A stretch of 64,000 nt of DNA. Source: Rheum nobile (lineage: Eukaryota; Streptophyta; Magnoliopsida; Caryophyllales; Polygonaceae). The DNA is taken from contig WOAB01000109.1 in the NCBI GenBank assembly GCA_027886185.1, forward strand, positions 7,606,501 through 7,670,500, written 5' to 3'. The position numbers and the translations under genes were made by a program. Positions 24,166 to 35,443 of the stretch are shown here, piece by piece; position 1 is the first letter of the stretch; each line of letters opens with the position of its first letter. A model generated the notes under the pieces. The model saw only the letters and a list, made by a program, of their open reading frames with translations, had not been told where the DNA came from and did not search any database.

Positions 24166-24421
24166 CGTTTGTTTCAAAATATGCAAATGAAATTACCGCA
24201 ATGATTATGAACCCAATCATTTGTTTCAAAATATGGCTCCCAAAAATATACAATGCATTTGGTTGTTCGGGTTTCATACGTATCCTAAGTGTACAACCGA
24301 AACACTTGCATTCCCGGATAAACTACATGAAAACATACAAAAGCTTAGAAAAAGGAATGGCATTATGCCCTATACTGCACAAAAAGGTACCCAAATAACA
24401 ATCCACTAGCTAGCATCACCT

Positions 24422-25813
24422 CCATCTTCGCTGATTCCAGAGCTCCAAAGCAATGGCATCTCGAATCTGGCTCATACCTTCAGGATTATCGTGTTTACCT
24501 TCCTCGGTTGCATTTGCAATAGGCACATCATTTTCTTAAATTTCTTCTTCAGGATATCCATCATTGAGCTTGTGTTGAAGGATCCAGTTGTGGAGAGCAA
24601 AGCAAACCATAATTGTATCTACTTGGGTGGGGATTTTGAAGCTTGGTATAACTGATAGTATTTTCCATCTTTTTTTCAATACCCCGAAACACCTCTCAAT
24701 GGAACTACGCAAGGAGAAATGACTACGGTTAAAAGTTTCTTTAGCATTTTTTGGAGCCACATTACGAAATTCAGGTTGGTGGTACTTAATATTGGAGTAT
24801 GGCACCATGTATCCTTCTCGGTCAGGATAACCTTTATCAACCAAGTAGTACTTACCTGCGTCAATAGAAGAACACATTTGTCTTACTAATAAAAGAGGCC
24901 GGAAATGTGTACTCCTTATTTCACTACACTCAAGTTAAAACGAAGAATGCAAACCTTTAGGAGGTTGAGGAAAATTCACGCTTTTCGTCGACCGAGCATG
25001 ATCGAACACGCGTGCGTCATGAGCACTTCCTTCCCATCCAGCCGAAATATACGTGAAAAACATGTCAAAGTCGCATATGGCCATTACATTGAACGAACGC
25101 ATGCCCTTTCGTCCTCTATATGGAATTTGCTCAGCTTTCGAAATGCGTGCATCAATATGGGTGCCGTTAATACATCCAATAGCATCTTAAAAGATTTATT
25201 ACGAAAAAATTTCAAATATGCATTTAGATATAAAAAGTATAACCAAATTTGTACAATTTCAAGCTTTACAAGCATGGACATATTGAGAAATATTAAGTAT
25301 ACGAATGAGGCAATAAATATAATTATTGAGAAATATACACCGACAAATAATAAGTGTACCGTAAACAGTGTGTATCTATCATCATTGGCGACTTGATTGG
25401 GGATGGATGAGAAATCTGGATCACGGGGTTTAAGGAGCACACGAATGAGCCCTTGAAACCCACGTCGGTGACCTGTGAATGCATCCAAAACCTCGTGGAA
25501 TGTACGACTAATCGTATCTCCAGAATGCTGAAATCTTTCACATGTACTTCGATTAGACGCCCCTTGTGCGATGATATATATGCAGGAAAATTCCAAGCTT
25601 TTCAAGCACGGACAGATTACGGGTCGATCTTAGTCCGTGGTTTACTTCCAACTCATCACACAATCTTTGCAGCACATGTGACTCCATGCGAAAAGCATTT
25701 ATGCATCTGACCTCAGATTCTGAATCCGTCAAATGCTTCGTCCATTTCAACCCCGTCATGCTCGAAGTAAAACATGGGACCTTATGAACGAACTTGAAAT
25801 AATAAGCTGTCAA
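24422..25813 (-). pseudogene. PIF/Harbinger transposase (DDE), decayed
   Basis: Minus strand. The N-terminal part (25553-25813) includes MESHVLQRLCDELEV and LGIFLHIYHRTRG. A following frame has CERFQHSGDTISRTFHEVL. An AT-rich intron lies at about 25186-25366. The nuclease part includes CINGTHIDARI, PYRGRKG, GSAHDARVF, YLVDKGYPDREGYM and SSIERCFGVLKKRW, then FALHNWI. This is a HARBI1-type DDE transposase. The first catalytic Asp, normally in IDGTH, reads Asn here. A TAA at 24536-24538 precedes a conserved tail (MSQIRDAIALELW) that continues to about 24422. A frameshift lies near 24880-24960. The enzyme is therefore almost certainly inactive. Confidence 0.85.
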
Positions 25814-25989
25814 AAGCTAGAAATACTCTTGCCAGAAAAGTTGCATAAGTAGAAACATCTTCTTACAGCTCATCCTTCTTCATCGTTCACGGTCAATGGG
25901 TAATCTCATTGCTTAGCTTCTGAAAAAATAAATAAGGCAAAGCTATAAAATCATAAATTCATATGAAGCCTTATAAGAAACAAATAATA

Positions 25990-26080
25990 TACTTTGACAA
26001 GCAAACATAATAAAAACATGCTAATATTTTAGTCATTTCACAGATAATATACTTTGACAAGCAAACATATAAAATCAGAT
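25990..26080. repeat. Short tandem duplication
   Basis: The phrase ATATACTTTGACAAGCAAAC occurs at about 25988 and 26047, directly beside the GC-rich insert at 26100-26273. Confidence 0.7.
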
Positions 26081-26099
26081 ACTCTTCAGCAGCATCTGG

Positions 26100-26273
26100 A
26101 CATCAACGGGGCCCTTTGGCGCTCACGGTGGCCGCACGAGACGTGACGCGATGCTTCGCGGCACGGGGCCGCTGGTACACCACCAATCGTCACGGCTTCT
26201 CGCGGCCGCGGGGCCTGCGTTTAGGCCGGCCGCGCGCCGGGGCGCACGAGGGGCGACGCGGTGCGTGACTCCC
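26100..26273 (-). other. Captured rDNA ITS2-like fragment
   Basis: An abruptly GC-rich island in AT-rich DNA. On the minus strand it starts GTCACGCACCGCGTCGCCCC, which resembles the 5.8S end/ITS2 start of plant 45S rDNA. It then has GGCCTAAA, GTGACGATTGGTGG and GCATCGCGTCACGTC, which occur in the expected order for ITS2. No 5.8S or 26S coding sequence is included. It lies between the Harbinger transposase and its companion ORF. The assignment is from remembered ITS2 features and was not checked by search. Confidence 0.55.
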
Positions 26274-26483
26274 ATAAGCAAATCCTAAACCCATAATTGA
26301 AAATTGTCCACATAACAAAGGTGGACCATCATCCAAAGCCGAAGTCTTTTCTTGGGGCTTCCAAGCCACCAAGAATACACTAATAACACAATCAACCTTA
26401 ACAACTAAGAACCCAATTGTCTTACATAACAACATAACCCCAGTGTCTTACATAACAACATAACCCAAGTCAACCATAAGAAA

Positions 26484-27614
26484 TTACTTTGCCCCCATCC
26501 TTGCATGTTGTGCTGCCATCTCATAGTTCAACCAAGCAATCCTTCCTGAATTTTTTGGTACAATCATGAAAGCTCTACCACTCTCCTCGTTCCTAAGCTC
26601 GCTCACAGCAAAACACCATAGCAATGATTCCTCCTGAAGAGACTCATCGGCCACCATAACATCCTCAAGCTCGCAGTTGTTTCTATTATTAGCCTTTATA
26701 GATGAGCTGCACATATCTTCCTCGAACAATGCCAACATCTTTTCACTTCTTTCTCCCATAAGCCGAAGGTGTAGATTGTAGACATTAGCACTGGATTTTG
26801 TCTTCTTCATGGGTTTAGTCAGATTCAGGGACGAGCAAATGGATTTCTTCCCCCTTGACTAGGTTGGCAAAGAGTTGGACGAAGGAGCACCAGTCACGAT
26901 ATCATGAACAGATTGTAAAACATCATCATCTTCTCCTTCCATGTTGATGTTGTTCAACTGCTCCAAATTCAGTTGCTCATTCAACCTTTCATCATCATGC
27001 TCAGGATCGCCATCTATGTCAGCTACTTCCTCGACAACGGCTAATGCAGTCAGCGCACTTGGGTCCATACCTGGTGCCACACAATGTTTCCCGGTGGCAA
27101 CAAGGCAGCCAAATATCTTATCCCACAGTTCACTAATCTCCGGGGCAACACCTTTTCTTCGAGAATGCTTGTACTTATCATTTTCCTACACCAAAACATA
27201 AAGAATATACTATCAACAAGAGATTGTAAATACCCTCAATTAAACATAAGAACTTGATTCTCCAAAATAAATAAATTACCTTAAGCTTTTTCTCCCACCA
27301 TGCATCATCAGCCATTATACGTCCAGTAGTTGAATCCCAACCAATTCTCGTCTCATTGTACCTTAAATCATTCCAAACACGCCATATTTGCTCATATGGT
27401 CGAATTTGTTCTTCAGGATTAAATAGTGGCATTTCTTTCCCGTCTTATTAACCTCAAATTCTTAAGTAATTTCCATCCAGCTAAAAGGTTGATCGTGACC
27501 ATGTTTTTTCTGATAATCTCGGCAAGTAAGCAACAATGTCTTTGTCACCTCTTCAGTCCATATGAATGATTTTGCCTCTCCCTTTCCCTTTTGTCTTTGA
27601 GTTTTTGGGGCCAT
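26484..27614 (-). pseudogene. PIF/Harbinger ORF1, Myb/SANT-like
   Basis: Minus strand, starting at about 27614 (MAPKTQRQKGKGEAKSF, then WTEEVTKTLLLTCRDYQ). A stop and frameshift follow before MPLFNPEEQIRPYEQIW, then RVWNDLRYNETRIGWD and DDAWWEKK, the characteristic end of the SANT-like domain. An intron of about 110 bp appears to follow (27180-27290). The next exon is acidic (26859-27170), and a C-terminal helical region (26484-26810) contains MGERSEKMLALFEED. In PIF/Harbinger elements this protein helps transposition by DNA binding and nuclear import of the transposase. It is in the usual tandem position upstream of the transposase on the same strand. Confidence 0.75.
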
Positions 27615-27619
27615 CTATT

Positions 27620-29159
27620 TTTTTTGTTGCATTTTTCAGGTATAGGATGGGACAAAGATAAAATAGAGAAAGAAAATAATCGAGCATTAAAACATATGAC
27701 ATGGAACTTTGTAAACTAAACCTTAACAACAAATTAAATGTATCACATATCGAGGATAATGTCCCTAATTACAAAAATATAAATATTGCCATACCTTCAA
27801 TTAGCAACTTCAGTAGGCGTTCTTCTTATACGAGGACTTCGATCTTCAGAAGGATATGCAAAACAATAATTCAATGTGTATTAATTAAGGAACCATTAGA
27901 AGTAAAAAATGAAATACAAGACTTTACAAGCTAAATAGCAACACCTTTAATCAGTGAGCATAAACACCCATGAAATAAGAACTTGGAAATCAGAAAAATA
28001 CACACAATGCAAAAAACTGTTCTTTCTGATGGCAATGGGAAAAACAGCACAACAGAAGATAGATGCAAACCCCAAAAATTTATACAAGCAATTATGCAGT
28101 ACATATAAAATTTATGCAGGCAACATTCGAAATTCCATATTGGAAGCAAGATCAGGTAGCAAATTCATCCCAAACGAGTTTTGAATCACCATTCTCTATT
28201 TCATAATCATTTTAATCAACAAGAGTAATCAGATGATTGCAAACATGAAGAAAACAGCTCACATTCAGATGAACGAAACAGTGATATTGTATACAAATAT
28301 CATTCATCAAAAAGCAAAATAAAATGAATCAATGTCAAGGGAAGAAAGTGTAACACAAGGTCCAGAAACAAGAATACCCAAAATTAGTATGTTGTTTAAT
28401 GAAAATCAGTAATCAGAAACAAGAATACCCAAAACCATTTTCCTCAAGTCTCCATATAGAACGATCATAGTCCAGAAACAGGCAAATTCTCAGCCATTTC
28501 TCCCTCCATCATGAATCAGAGTAATTAGGTGATAAAAACAATTTATGTAGAAAATGCAACTATTGAAGGAGGCATATCTTTAGATGAAGATGGATCTTCC
28601 ACAATCATGCTATGAGAATTACTACCCCATATGGTAAAAGAGACAAGTCATAATCCCACAGCTCAAAGTATATGAACATAGATAGCTCAAAGGGAATTTC
28701 ATGATTCTAAACCTAAAGAGCTTGAAGGAAGGACGGGAACTCACCTTAGCTTGAAGACCTGAGAGCACCGGTGGCTTCTTTCGCGGCGTGAGCTGCTTCT
28801 CCTTGAAGGAAGCAATGGAGCTGCTTTGGATTTCAGCTTCCCCTCCCAGTGGTCGCAGCGAGAGTCGTGAATTAGGGGCAGCTGCTATTAGGTTTTGGAG
28901 CAGCCAAGCAATCACGTGTATCATGTGTTGCTTGTCATATGCTATGCACATGTTAAAATATTTTACCCCTACAATTTACCCTTTTTGGTAATTTTACCAT
29001 TCATTTTCATCAAATAAGCTTCTAATTACCGAACACCTAATAAACTTATTTATAATATCAGCTTTTAATTCAGCTTCAGTTTAACATTTCAGCTCCAAAT
29101 CAGCTTCAGTTTTCAAGTCAGCTTCAGCTTGAATAAGCTCTCAGTTGCCGAACAAAGCC
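27620..29159. other. Harbinger right end, non-coding
   Basis: No gene recognised. The last 150 bp have repeated CAGCTTCAG and TCAGCTTC phrases. The end, read inward on -, is GGCTTTGTTCGGCAACTGAG, followed outward by TTA (29160-29162), the 3-bp target typical of PIF/Harbinger. I did not find a matching left end. 28380-28460 has a duplicated phrase AATCAGAAACAAGAATACCC-like. Confidence 0.5.
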
Positions 29160-29252
29160 TTAATTGTATAGTAGATTGCTTGAACTTCAATAGTTGTTTT
29201 CTCTTAAAGAAGGGGTGCTACTGTTTACCTTATATAAAAAATAAACGAAAAA

Positions 29253-29560
29253 GGTAAATACACGCGATTCTATGTCTATATACACACTATTCTATGTGCT
29301 TAAGCTAGCGGTACGGTTTTATGCGTTTAAGTTAAGCGTATAGGGGTATTGTGGGTATTTTCAAACAACATCTCTGGAAGCTACACGCTTAAGTTAAGCG
29401 TATACATATATGCTTAAGTTAAGCGCATAGGTATAACGGGCAGGGCGTGAGGAATTTGGGCCGGCCCAAAATAGCCCAAAAACCCATATGCTTAGCTTAA
29501 GCGTATGGGTCATGCTACTTAAGAAGACGCATCGTCTTCTTCTTCCTCCCGCAACCGCGA
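29253..29560 (+). repeat. MULE left terminal region
   Basis: Inverted counterpart of 44600-45023. It contains several copies of CGCTTAAGTTAAGCG-type palindromes (about 29325, 29386, 29408), and a longer one at about 29486-29514 whose arms are ACCCATATGCTTA and TAAGCGTATGGGT. Confidence 0.8.
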
Positions 29561-29615
29561 CGTTAAACCCTAAAAAAAAGCCCCAAATCGTCGTTTTCGT
29601 TAAATCGCTTCCCCT

Positions 29616-29936
29616 TTGCTTCGATTGTTGAAATTGGTAATGTATTCGAATTTTAGTGGTGATTGTGACTCGATTAATACCGAAAACGGGCGGAATCGTT
29701 CCAGAAATGAGGGAGGCGAAGTTGAGGCTGCGGTGGTTCCGGTTTCTCTGGTGGCTGAGCAGTCGGCGGCGGCGCGGTCAGGGTTGGCGACGGAGGTTGC
29801 CCATGGAGGAGAGAGGAGTCCTTGGCTGGCAGTGGAGGCGGAAAGCGAAGAGAAGGAGGTGGTGGAAATGGCGGTTATGGGTGGAGGTCGAGCTAGGACC
29901 CGAGCTCAAGCGAGGGCAACTCCGATTGAGTCATAA
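29616..29936 (+). CDS. Unrecognised ORF inside the MULE left end
   Basis: A 106-codon open frame whose start is uncertain; MYSNFSGDCDSINTENGRN begins at 29640. It is Glu/Ala/Arg-rich, GC-rich relative to its surroundings, and preceded by a leader with TTCTTCTTCTTCCTCC and AAACCCTAAA, as in plant 5' leaders. The overlapping frame +2 is also open and Arg/Trp-rich. It may be host sequence captured by the MULE, or the first exon of a gene now decayed. No function can be given. 29937-30110 is featureless. Confidence 0.3.
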   Translation: MLRLLKLVMYSNFSGDCDSINTENGRNRSRNEGGEVEAAVVPVSLVAEQSAAARSGLATEVAHGGERSPWLAVEAESEEKEVVEMAVMGGGRARTRAQARATPIES

Positions 29937-30109
29937 ACGACTCTGATAGCGCCTGAATCGACTCTGATTGGCCTCAGAGCGGTATTTTTTCTAAATCTTA
30001 AATTTAAATTTGTTTCCGTAATTTTTTCGTAAATATAATTGTTAAGATTTGATTTAAAATAAATTTTGAATTGTTAATATGATTAAAATGCATTATCGTT
30101 TAGATTATG

Positions 30110-30440
30110 AATTAATTTGGATTAGAATGAATTAGTTATGGATTAGAATTAGTTATTAATTATTGTATTAGTTAACATATATTTAGATTTTAATGTAATT
30201 AGATATTAATAACTAATTATAAAATAGTTTTTAATATTTAATTATAAAGTCGAATTAGTTATTAATAACTAATTATAAAGTAGAATAAGTTAATAATATG
30301 GAATTATAAAGTACAATTAGTTATTAATAATTATAAAGTAGAATTAGTTATTAATAACTAATTATAAACTAGTTATTAATAATGTATTAGAATTAGTTAA
30401 TGATAACTAATTCAAAATTAAAAGTAGTTAAAGTATGATA
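30110..30440. repeat. AT-rich palindromic minisatellite
   Basis: Irregular tandem copies of TTAGTTATTAATAACTAA, a perfect 18-bp palindrome, joined by TTATAAAGTAGAA-like linkers. 30441-30637 is AT-rich without recognised content. Confidence 0.8.
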
Positions 30441-30637
30441 GTAATTACTTACTAAGTAAAAAGTTTATTAATATTAAAAAAAGTCAAAATAGATAGTTAT
30501 GAATTGTTCATAACTAAAAATACTTATGAATTATAAATAAGAAAGTACTAAATAGTTTATTAAAAAGTAGTATATAAGGAATTTAGAATGTTTATATAAG
30601 GAATTGATCTAATAATGTTCCACAAAATTAGAGTTTA

Positions 30638-33181
30638 TTGGCGGCCCTCACCCCTACGGGGCGTACAGAGCCGACACCAGTAGTGGCCGATCGCACACGA
30701 CGTGTTGGTGTTTCAGATTCTATACGTCGTCGCGCCGGTCTTGTTAGTGTCGATATATTGTCGGATAGTGGGATATCTTCTCCTCCGCCTATGACTGTTG
30801 ATGATGAGTACATGGAGGACGCCGAGGACACGTCAGCTCAGCATATGGAGGTTGATGTGAAGCTTGTTGAGGAGCCACGTCAGGATGATGAGGCATATTA
30901 TGTGGAGTCTTTGGACCCTACATTACCGACGCATGATTTGAGTATGGACGACATTCCCTTTTGTCGTTCCACTACTTTTTCTGAGTCGGTCCCCACTCTT
31001 GTCCCCTCTCCACCTCCTGTCGGTCCTTCTTCTACACCTTCAGTCGATCCTGCTTCTCCGCATCTAGGCCGTCCTTCTACTCCAGAGCATCAGGATGATG
31101 AGGCAGATGATGTGAAGCCGCATCAGGATGCAGGACCCGTAGATACTTACCATCCTTGGATGCCTGGAGGCCCAAGGTTTCCTTTTCTTCTCCTCAGCTA
31201 TGAGACACACATTACTCGGGCTATTTATGACCTCCTCGTACCCGACCCCGCTCCTGAGGCTGTTGCCCAGATGCCACCTCCCGTACAACAGAGGAGATGG
31301 AGACGTAGAGGAGAAGCTACAGCTATTGAGGATGCTCCTCCAGAGCATGATGTTCCTGTTGCTCTTGAGATTGCTGACCAGCAGCAGCCACCTCTTAGCG
31401 GGATAGCCCATCATCGGGCGGAGCAGGATTTGGTATGTTTAACTTTGTAGTTTTTGTGTTGAATCTTTTAAAATAGTATTTATAAGAAAATGTGTACTAA
31501 ACTTAAATTATGTACATTCAGAGTCGTAAGACTCTGAGGTTCCATTTCCGCTCTGCCCATTGTTCTGCCCACGAGGATTATATTAGCCCTGAGCCACATA
31601 CGTGGTTTAGGCTGGCTGAGCGAAGCGGTCTTACAAATCTACGCACACTTGGCATCGCCTCCAGCATGGATTCGGCATTGATTTCTGCATTTGTGGAGAG
31701 ATGGCATCCTGAGACAAACACATTTCATTTGCCCTTCGGAGAGATGACCATCACCATTGCCGATATTCTCCAGATCTTGCGGGTTTGCATACATGGGAGG
31801 AGTTGTAGTTCAGACCTTAGTGATGCAGTAGTGAGACAGTGCATCTGTACTCATCTGGGAGTTGACCAGGATCAGATGAAGAAGTGGTACAAAGGTGGCG
31901 GTATTCCTTTGGGCTATTTAGAGAGTAGACTGGTGCAGATGATGAAGAGTGACGATCGTGACGAGGGAGTTATTGCTACGTACTACCTCTTGTTGCTTCT
32001 CGGCTCGATTGTCCTGGTGGAGAAGTCGACTACAGCCGTGAAGCACAAGTGGGTGGGGCTTTTGTTTGACCACGGCGCTATTGGAGACACTGCATGGGGA
32101 GCTGGCATTCTAGCCTATGTGTACCACAACTTGGGAGAGGCGTCTAGGCGTGGAGCGTAGGGGGGTTGCTTCTTGTGGGATTCTTATTACGGTAAGATAT
32201 TGGATGAAATTAGTGAAGTATTAAGTTACGTTTTAATACTTTGGTCATTCATAGCGTTAATTCTTCATTTACAGTGCTGGGTTTGGGCATATTTTCCACA
32301 TTTTCGTGAACAATATGTTACCAACCCCCAGGCTTTTGGAGCAGTTGTTCTTGGTGCCTCGGAGGTGCCTAATAGTAGAGATTTCGGTCGTTTGATCGCT
32401 ATACGCCGCATACTGAATGCCATGAGATATGAGGAGGTAGACAAGTTTAGGTTTATTTCGATATCTTAGTCTTTAATTACAAAAATACGTATTGAATATG
32501 GAAGTTTGACTTTACAGGTTACCTGGACCCCTTGGGTGGGGTTGGACTTCCAGGCTCCTGAGGTAGCTCCTTCTAGGTTTCGCGGTGTACTGCGCATTAT
32601 AGATGTTGAGGAGCCGTACCACCCGGACCGAGTCCTCAGGCAGTTTGGGCTAGTGTAGTCAGTCCCAGATTTGCCTATTCAGCCATACGAGGCCATCAGA
32701 AATGCGGAGCTGAAGGGATACGAGGTCAGGTTTGATGATGATCTTCTAGTAGCATGGGATGCAGATCTGAGATCGTTGATTGATCATCATGGACCAGATG
32801 CGACTCATTTTTGGGACATGTCTAACGACTATTTACATTGGTATGATGAGTGGTCTCATCCCTTGGTCGATCCCGGTTCCGTCAGACGTGATCGGCTGAT
32901 CGGCCCTATCCATGTCTCTCCAACTGTTGACGCAATCGCGGTATGCTTATTTTTGTTGAATTGTTTAAACGTTTTCTATCTTATTTTGTATATTGCAGTA
33001 AATTGACAAACTTTACTTATTTTGTATACAGCGCATTCAGGTGGTTGTTGTTGATATCCACACTTACTTACGCACTCTTGACGCTTCAACACAGACATTC
33101 GAGGGACTTGCGAGATTATGGCTTGAGATGCTGATTGAGCATCCTTCACCCATGGCCCCACCTCCACCTCGCCAGTCCTAG
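30638..33181 (+). pseudogene. Plant mobile domain (MAIN-like) gene, two stops
   Basis: Spliced gene on +. Exon 1 (30638-31432) encodes an acidic, Pro/Ser-rich N-terminus. Exon 2 (31522 to about 32191) starts the plant mobile domain (PMD): FRLAERSGLTNLRTLGIASS, LISAFVERWHPETNTFHLPF, GEMTITIADILQILRV and WVGLLFDHGAIGDTAWGAGI. Exon 3 (from about 32275) has CWVWAYFPHFREQY and RILNAMRYEE. Exon 4 (about 32519-32940) has VTWTPWVGLDFQAPE and HWYDEWSHP. The last exon ends at 33181. PMDs occur in MAIN/MAIL genome-silencing proteins and in plant transposons. In-frame TAG codons at 32158-32160 and 32656-32658 sit where Gln (CAG) is plausible. Exon 2 also loses frame before its donor. It is transcribed opposite to the transposase. 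Confidence 0.85.
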
Positions 33182-33599
33182 ATGTTTCATGATTCTGTCA
33201 CGGAACCTGGTGAAGGGAGTGGCTCGCAACCACATTAGTTTTTATGTTTGGATTAGACACGCTTTGTTTGTATTAAGTGTTTCTGTAAATGTTATGTATT
33301 TTGTGTTTTTGGTTTAGTATGTTTGTTCATTTTTATTATGTCGTTTGATACTTTACCTCAAAGTACGAAATAGCAACATAACTTACAAAACTTTACTGAG
33401 CGATAAAAGGATGTATAATTTGATCGAAAAATGAATAAGTAAGAAAAACGACAAAGTACGAAATGATTAACATCGAAAAACGAATAAGTACAAAATGGAA
33501 GGTTAATAGTCCACTGATGTATACTTCGATCGAAAAACGAATACGTTCGAAACGAAGAAGTACGAACAACTATAAAACTGTAGTCTGTTGTAGTGTTTC

Positions 33600-33850
33600 T
33601 GGCCAAACTGTATGTTTGGCCAGGATTACACTACAGGATAACACTGTAGTTTCCTGCAGTGTAATCCTAGTACGCTTAAGTTAAGCGTACATATACACGA
33701 TTAACTTAAGCGTATGTCTGTACGCTTAACTTAAGCATACAGGGTATGTCCACTCTTTCTTGGTTTCGCTAAACCCTATAGGGTTAGCATACGCTTAACT
33801 TAAGCGCGACATACCCTATAGGGTTAGGATACGCTTAACTAAATTGTGCC
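33600..33850. repeat. Cluster of hairpins and CGCTTAAC palindromes
   Basis: 33600-33622 is a hairpin with arms TGGCCAAAC and GTTTGGCCA. 33623-33667 is a hairpin with arms GGATTACACTACAGGA and TCCTGCAGTGTAATCC, one mismatch. 33670-33690 holds TACGCTTAAGTTAAGCGTA, then further CGCTTAACTTAAGCG-type words to about 33840, interspersed with ACCCTATAGGGTTAG, itself palindromic in CCCTATAGGG. Confidence 0.85.
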
Positions 33851-33889
33851 ATACCCTATAGGGTTAGAAAACTTTTTATACATTACAAT

Positions 33890-34590
33890 AAAGTAATATG
33901 AAGTATACTTATGCAATACATGTTAGTATATGCAATACGAGAAAGTAATATGAACTTAGTACATGTTAGTATACTTATGTATTACGAGAAAGTAATATGA
34001 ACTTAGTACATGTTAGTATACTTATGTAATACGAGAAAGTAATATGAACTTAGTACAATTCGACGAATTAATATGAACTACGAGAAAGTGTTTGAACTTT
34101 TTACATGTTAGTATACTTATGCAATGTGAGAAAGTAAAATGAACTTGGTACAATACGAAGAAGTAATATGAACGTAGTATGTGTTAGTATACTTATGCAA
34201 TACATGTTAGTATACTTATGAACTTAGTACAATACGATAAAGTATTTGAACTAAATACATGTTAGTTTGGGCCTATTGGGTCTATTATTACTCGAAGTAG
34301 TATGAACTCATTTTTTATCTCGATTTATTGCTAGTTTTGGCGGATTGGGCCTTTAATGGGCCGATTTAGTAGAAAGTCGTTTTTTCGATATGTTGCTAGT
34401 TTGGGTCTATTGGGCCTATAATGGCGCGAAGTAGTACAAACTCGTATTTTAATTCCGCTTTATTGTTAGTTTGGGCCTATAATGGCGCAAAGTAGTACAA
34501 ACTCGTTTTTTATCTCGGTTTCTTGCTAGTTTTGGCGGATTGAGCCTTTAATGGGCCGAAGTAGTACAAACCCGTTACCCTGGAAATTGA
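33890..34590. repeat. Two minisatellites downstream of the GRF gene
   Basis: 33890-34270: irregular tandem units of 40-50 bp with AGTAATATGAACTTAGTAC and ATGTTAGTATACTTATG. 34270-34590: four diverged units of roughly 70-100 bp with GCGAAGTAGTACAAACTCG, TTGCTAGTTTTGGCGGATTG and GGCCTATAATGG. No coding potential recognised. Confidence 0.75.
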
Positions 34591-34669
34591 ACTTTTTACG
34601 ATGCATCACATCATGTCTCTCTTTCGCTAATTCCGCTTGATCTCTACAAAACATAACAAATGGTTACTT

Positions 34670-35008
34670 CTAAACATTGTCTTTGTAACACCTACGATGT
34701 ATATCTATTATTGCCCTTAAACAATACCTACAAAGACCCTCATTCAGCTTTAGAAGTTGGTTTTTTTCCTTCCACAACCCCGTAATGACCTCGTGTGCCC
34801 TCTCGTCGTATGGTGGATCAAACCACGCAAATAAATCACAATCCCCATTTATTACCCGGTTTGTGGACATCGTACGTGCCAAATCAGGGCATCCCCAGTA
34901 CCTTTTTCCGTAATGCCACTGTCGGTCACAAGTGTGTATGACCACCTTCGAATTACAAAAGCAAATTCTCTCTCCCGTTGTTAAACTCGAACTCGACGAA
35001 GAGGCCAT
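34670..35008 (-). CDS. GRF-type zinc-finger protein, uninterrupted
   Basis: 112 codons from the ATG at 35008 (MASSSSSSLTTGERICFCNS). An in-frame upstream ATG at 35137 exists, but the Ser-rich start is typical of plant GRF proteins, and a TATA box (CTATAAATAC on -, about 35071-35081) lies 65-75 bp before it, which would exclude the upstream start. The zinc ligands are CFC near the start, HYGKRYWGCPD and GDCDLFAWFDPP, i.e. the C-x-C...C...C pattern of the GRF finger (residues about 15-70). A basic/leucine-rich helix follows (VITGLWKEKNQLLKLNEGL). GRF fingers bind single-stranded nucleic acid in proteins such as NEIL3, TOP3A and APE2. In plants many short ones are of unknown role. It has no stops, unlike the other genes of this element, and is bracketed by palindrome clusters. 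Confidence 0.75.
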   Translation of the reverse strand: MASSSSSSLTTGERICFCNSKVVIHTCDRQWHYGKRYWGCPDLARTMSTNRVINGDCDLFAWFDPPYDERAHEVITGLWKEKNQLLKLNEGLCRYCLRAIIDIHRRCYKDNV

Positions 35009-35070
35009 ACTAACTTTTGGAGAATTAAAACACAATAAGAGAAGGGTGAATAAGGTTGTGATGACATTTT

Positions 35071-35081
35071 TGTATTTATAG
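35071..35081 (-). promoter_or_regulatory. TATA box of the GRF gene
   Basis: CTATAAATACA on the minus strand, 60-75 bp before the chosen ATG. Spacing suits a plant core promoter with a short leader. Confidence 0.6.
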
Positions 35082-35154
35082 GGTGAAATAGAGTCGTTGG
35101 AAAAATGACCGTTACCTAAATGATCATTTTTTTCCAAAAATATGACCGTTATGA

Positions 35155-35327
35155 TATGCGCTTAGGATAAGCGTATGCTTCAACGCTTTTCTTAAGCGCA
35201 TAATCATACACTTAAGAAAAGCGTTCATGCATATGGTTATCCTAAGCGTACCATTTCATAGAGAGGCCCTCACATTCAGTAATTCGGCATGGTTTACAGT
35301 AAATTGTGCCGAATTACTGAATGTGAG
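35155..35327. repeat. Nested palindrome and perfect 21-bp hairpin
   Basis: About 35157-35250 is an inverted repeat with arms of about 45 bp. Each arm contains two smaller palindromes (GCGCTTAGGATAAGCG; ACGCTTTTCTTAAGCG). Directly beside it, 35269-35289 and 35307-35327 are perfect 21-bp inverted arms (ATTCAGTAATTCGGCA inside) around a 17-base loop. The stretch 35328-35400 resembles the OTU 3' end at 35498-35560 (GCAATGC-GTACT-TCGATACAT). Confidence 0.85.
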
Positions 35328-35443
35328 ACATTTTGCAATGCGGTACTGTCGATACATCTTCAAAGTCATTGGAAAGCCTGAATTAATTGAAGAACGTCTA
35401 AATATTACATTACATACTCGTAACATCAATACATAATGTAACA

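Noticed and set aside
29160..29252. 9-bp target duplication of the MULE (AAAATAAA-like on both sides)
   Set aside because: Flanks are A-rich and the match is imperfect and position-dependent, so I did not call it.
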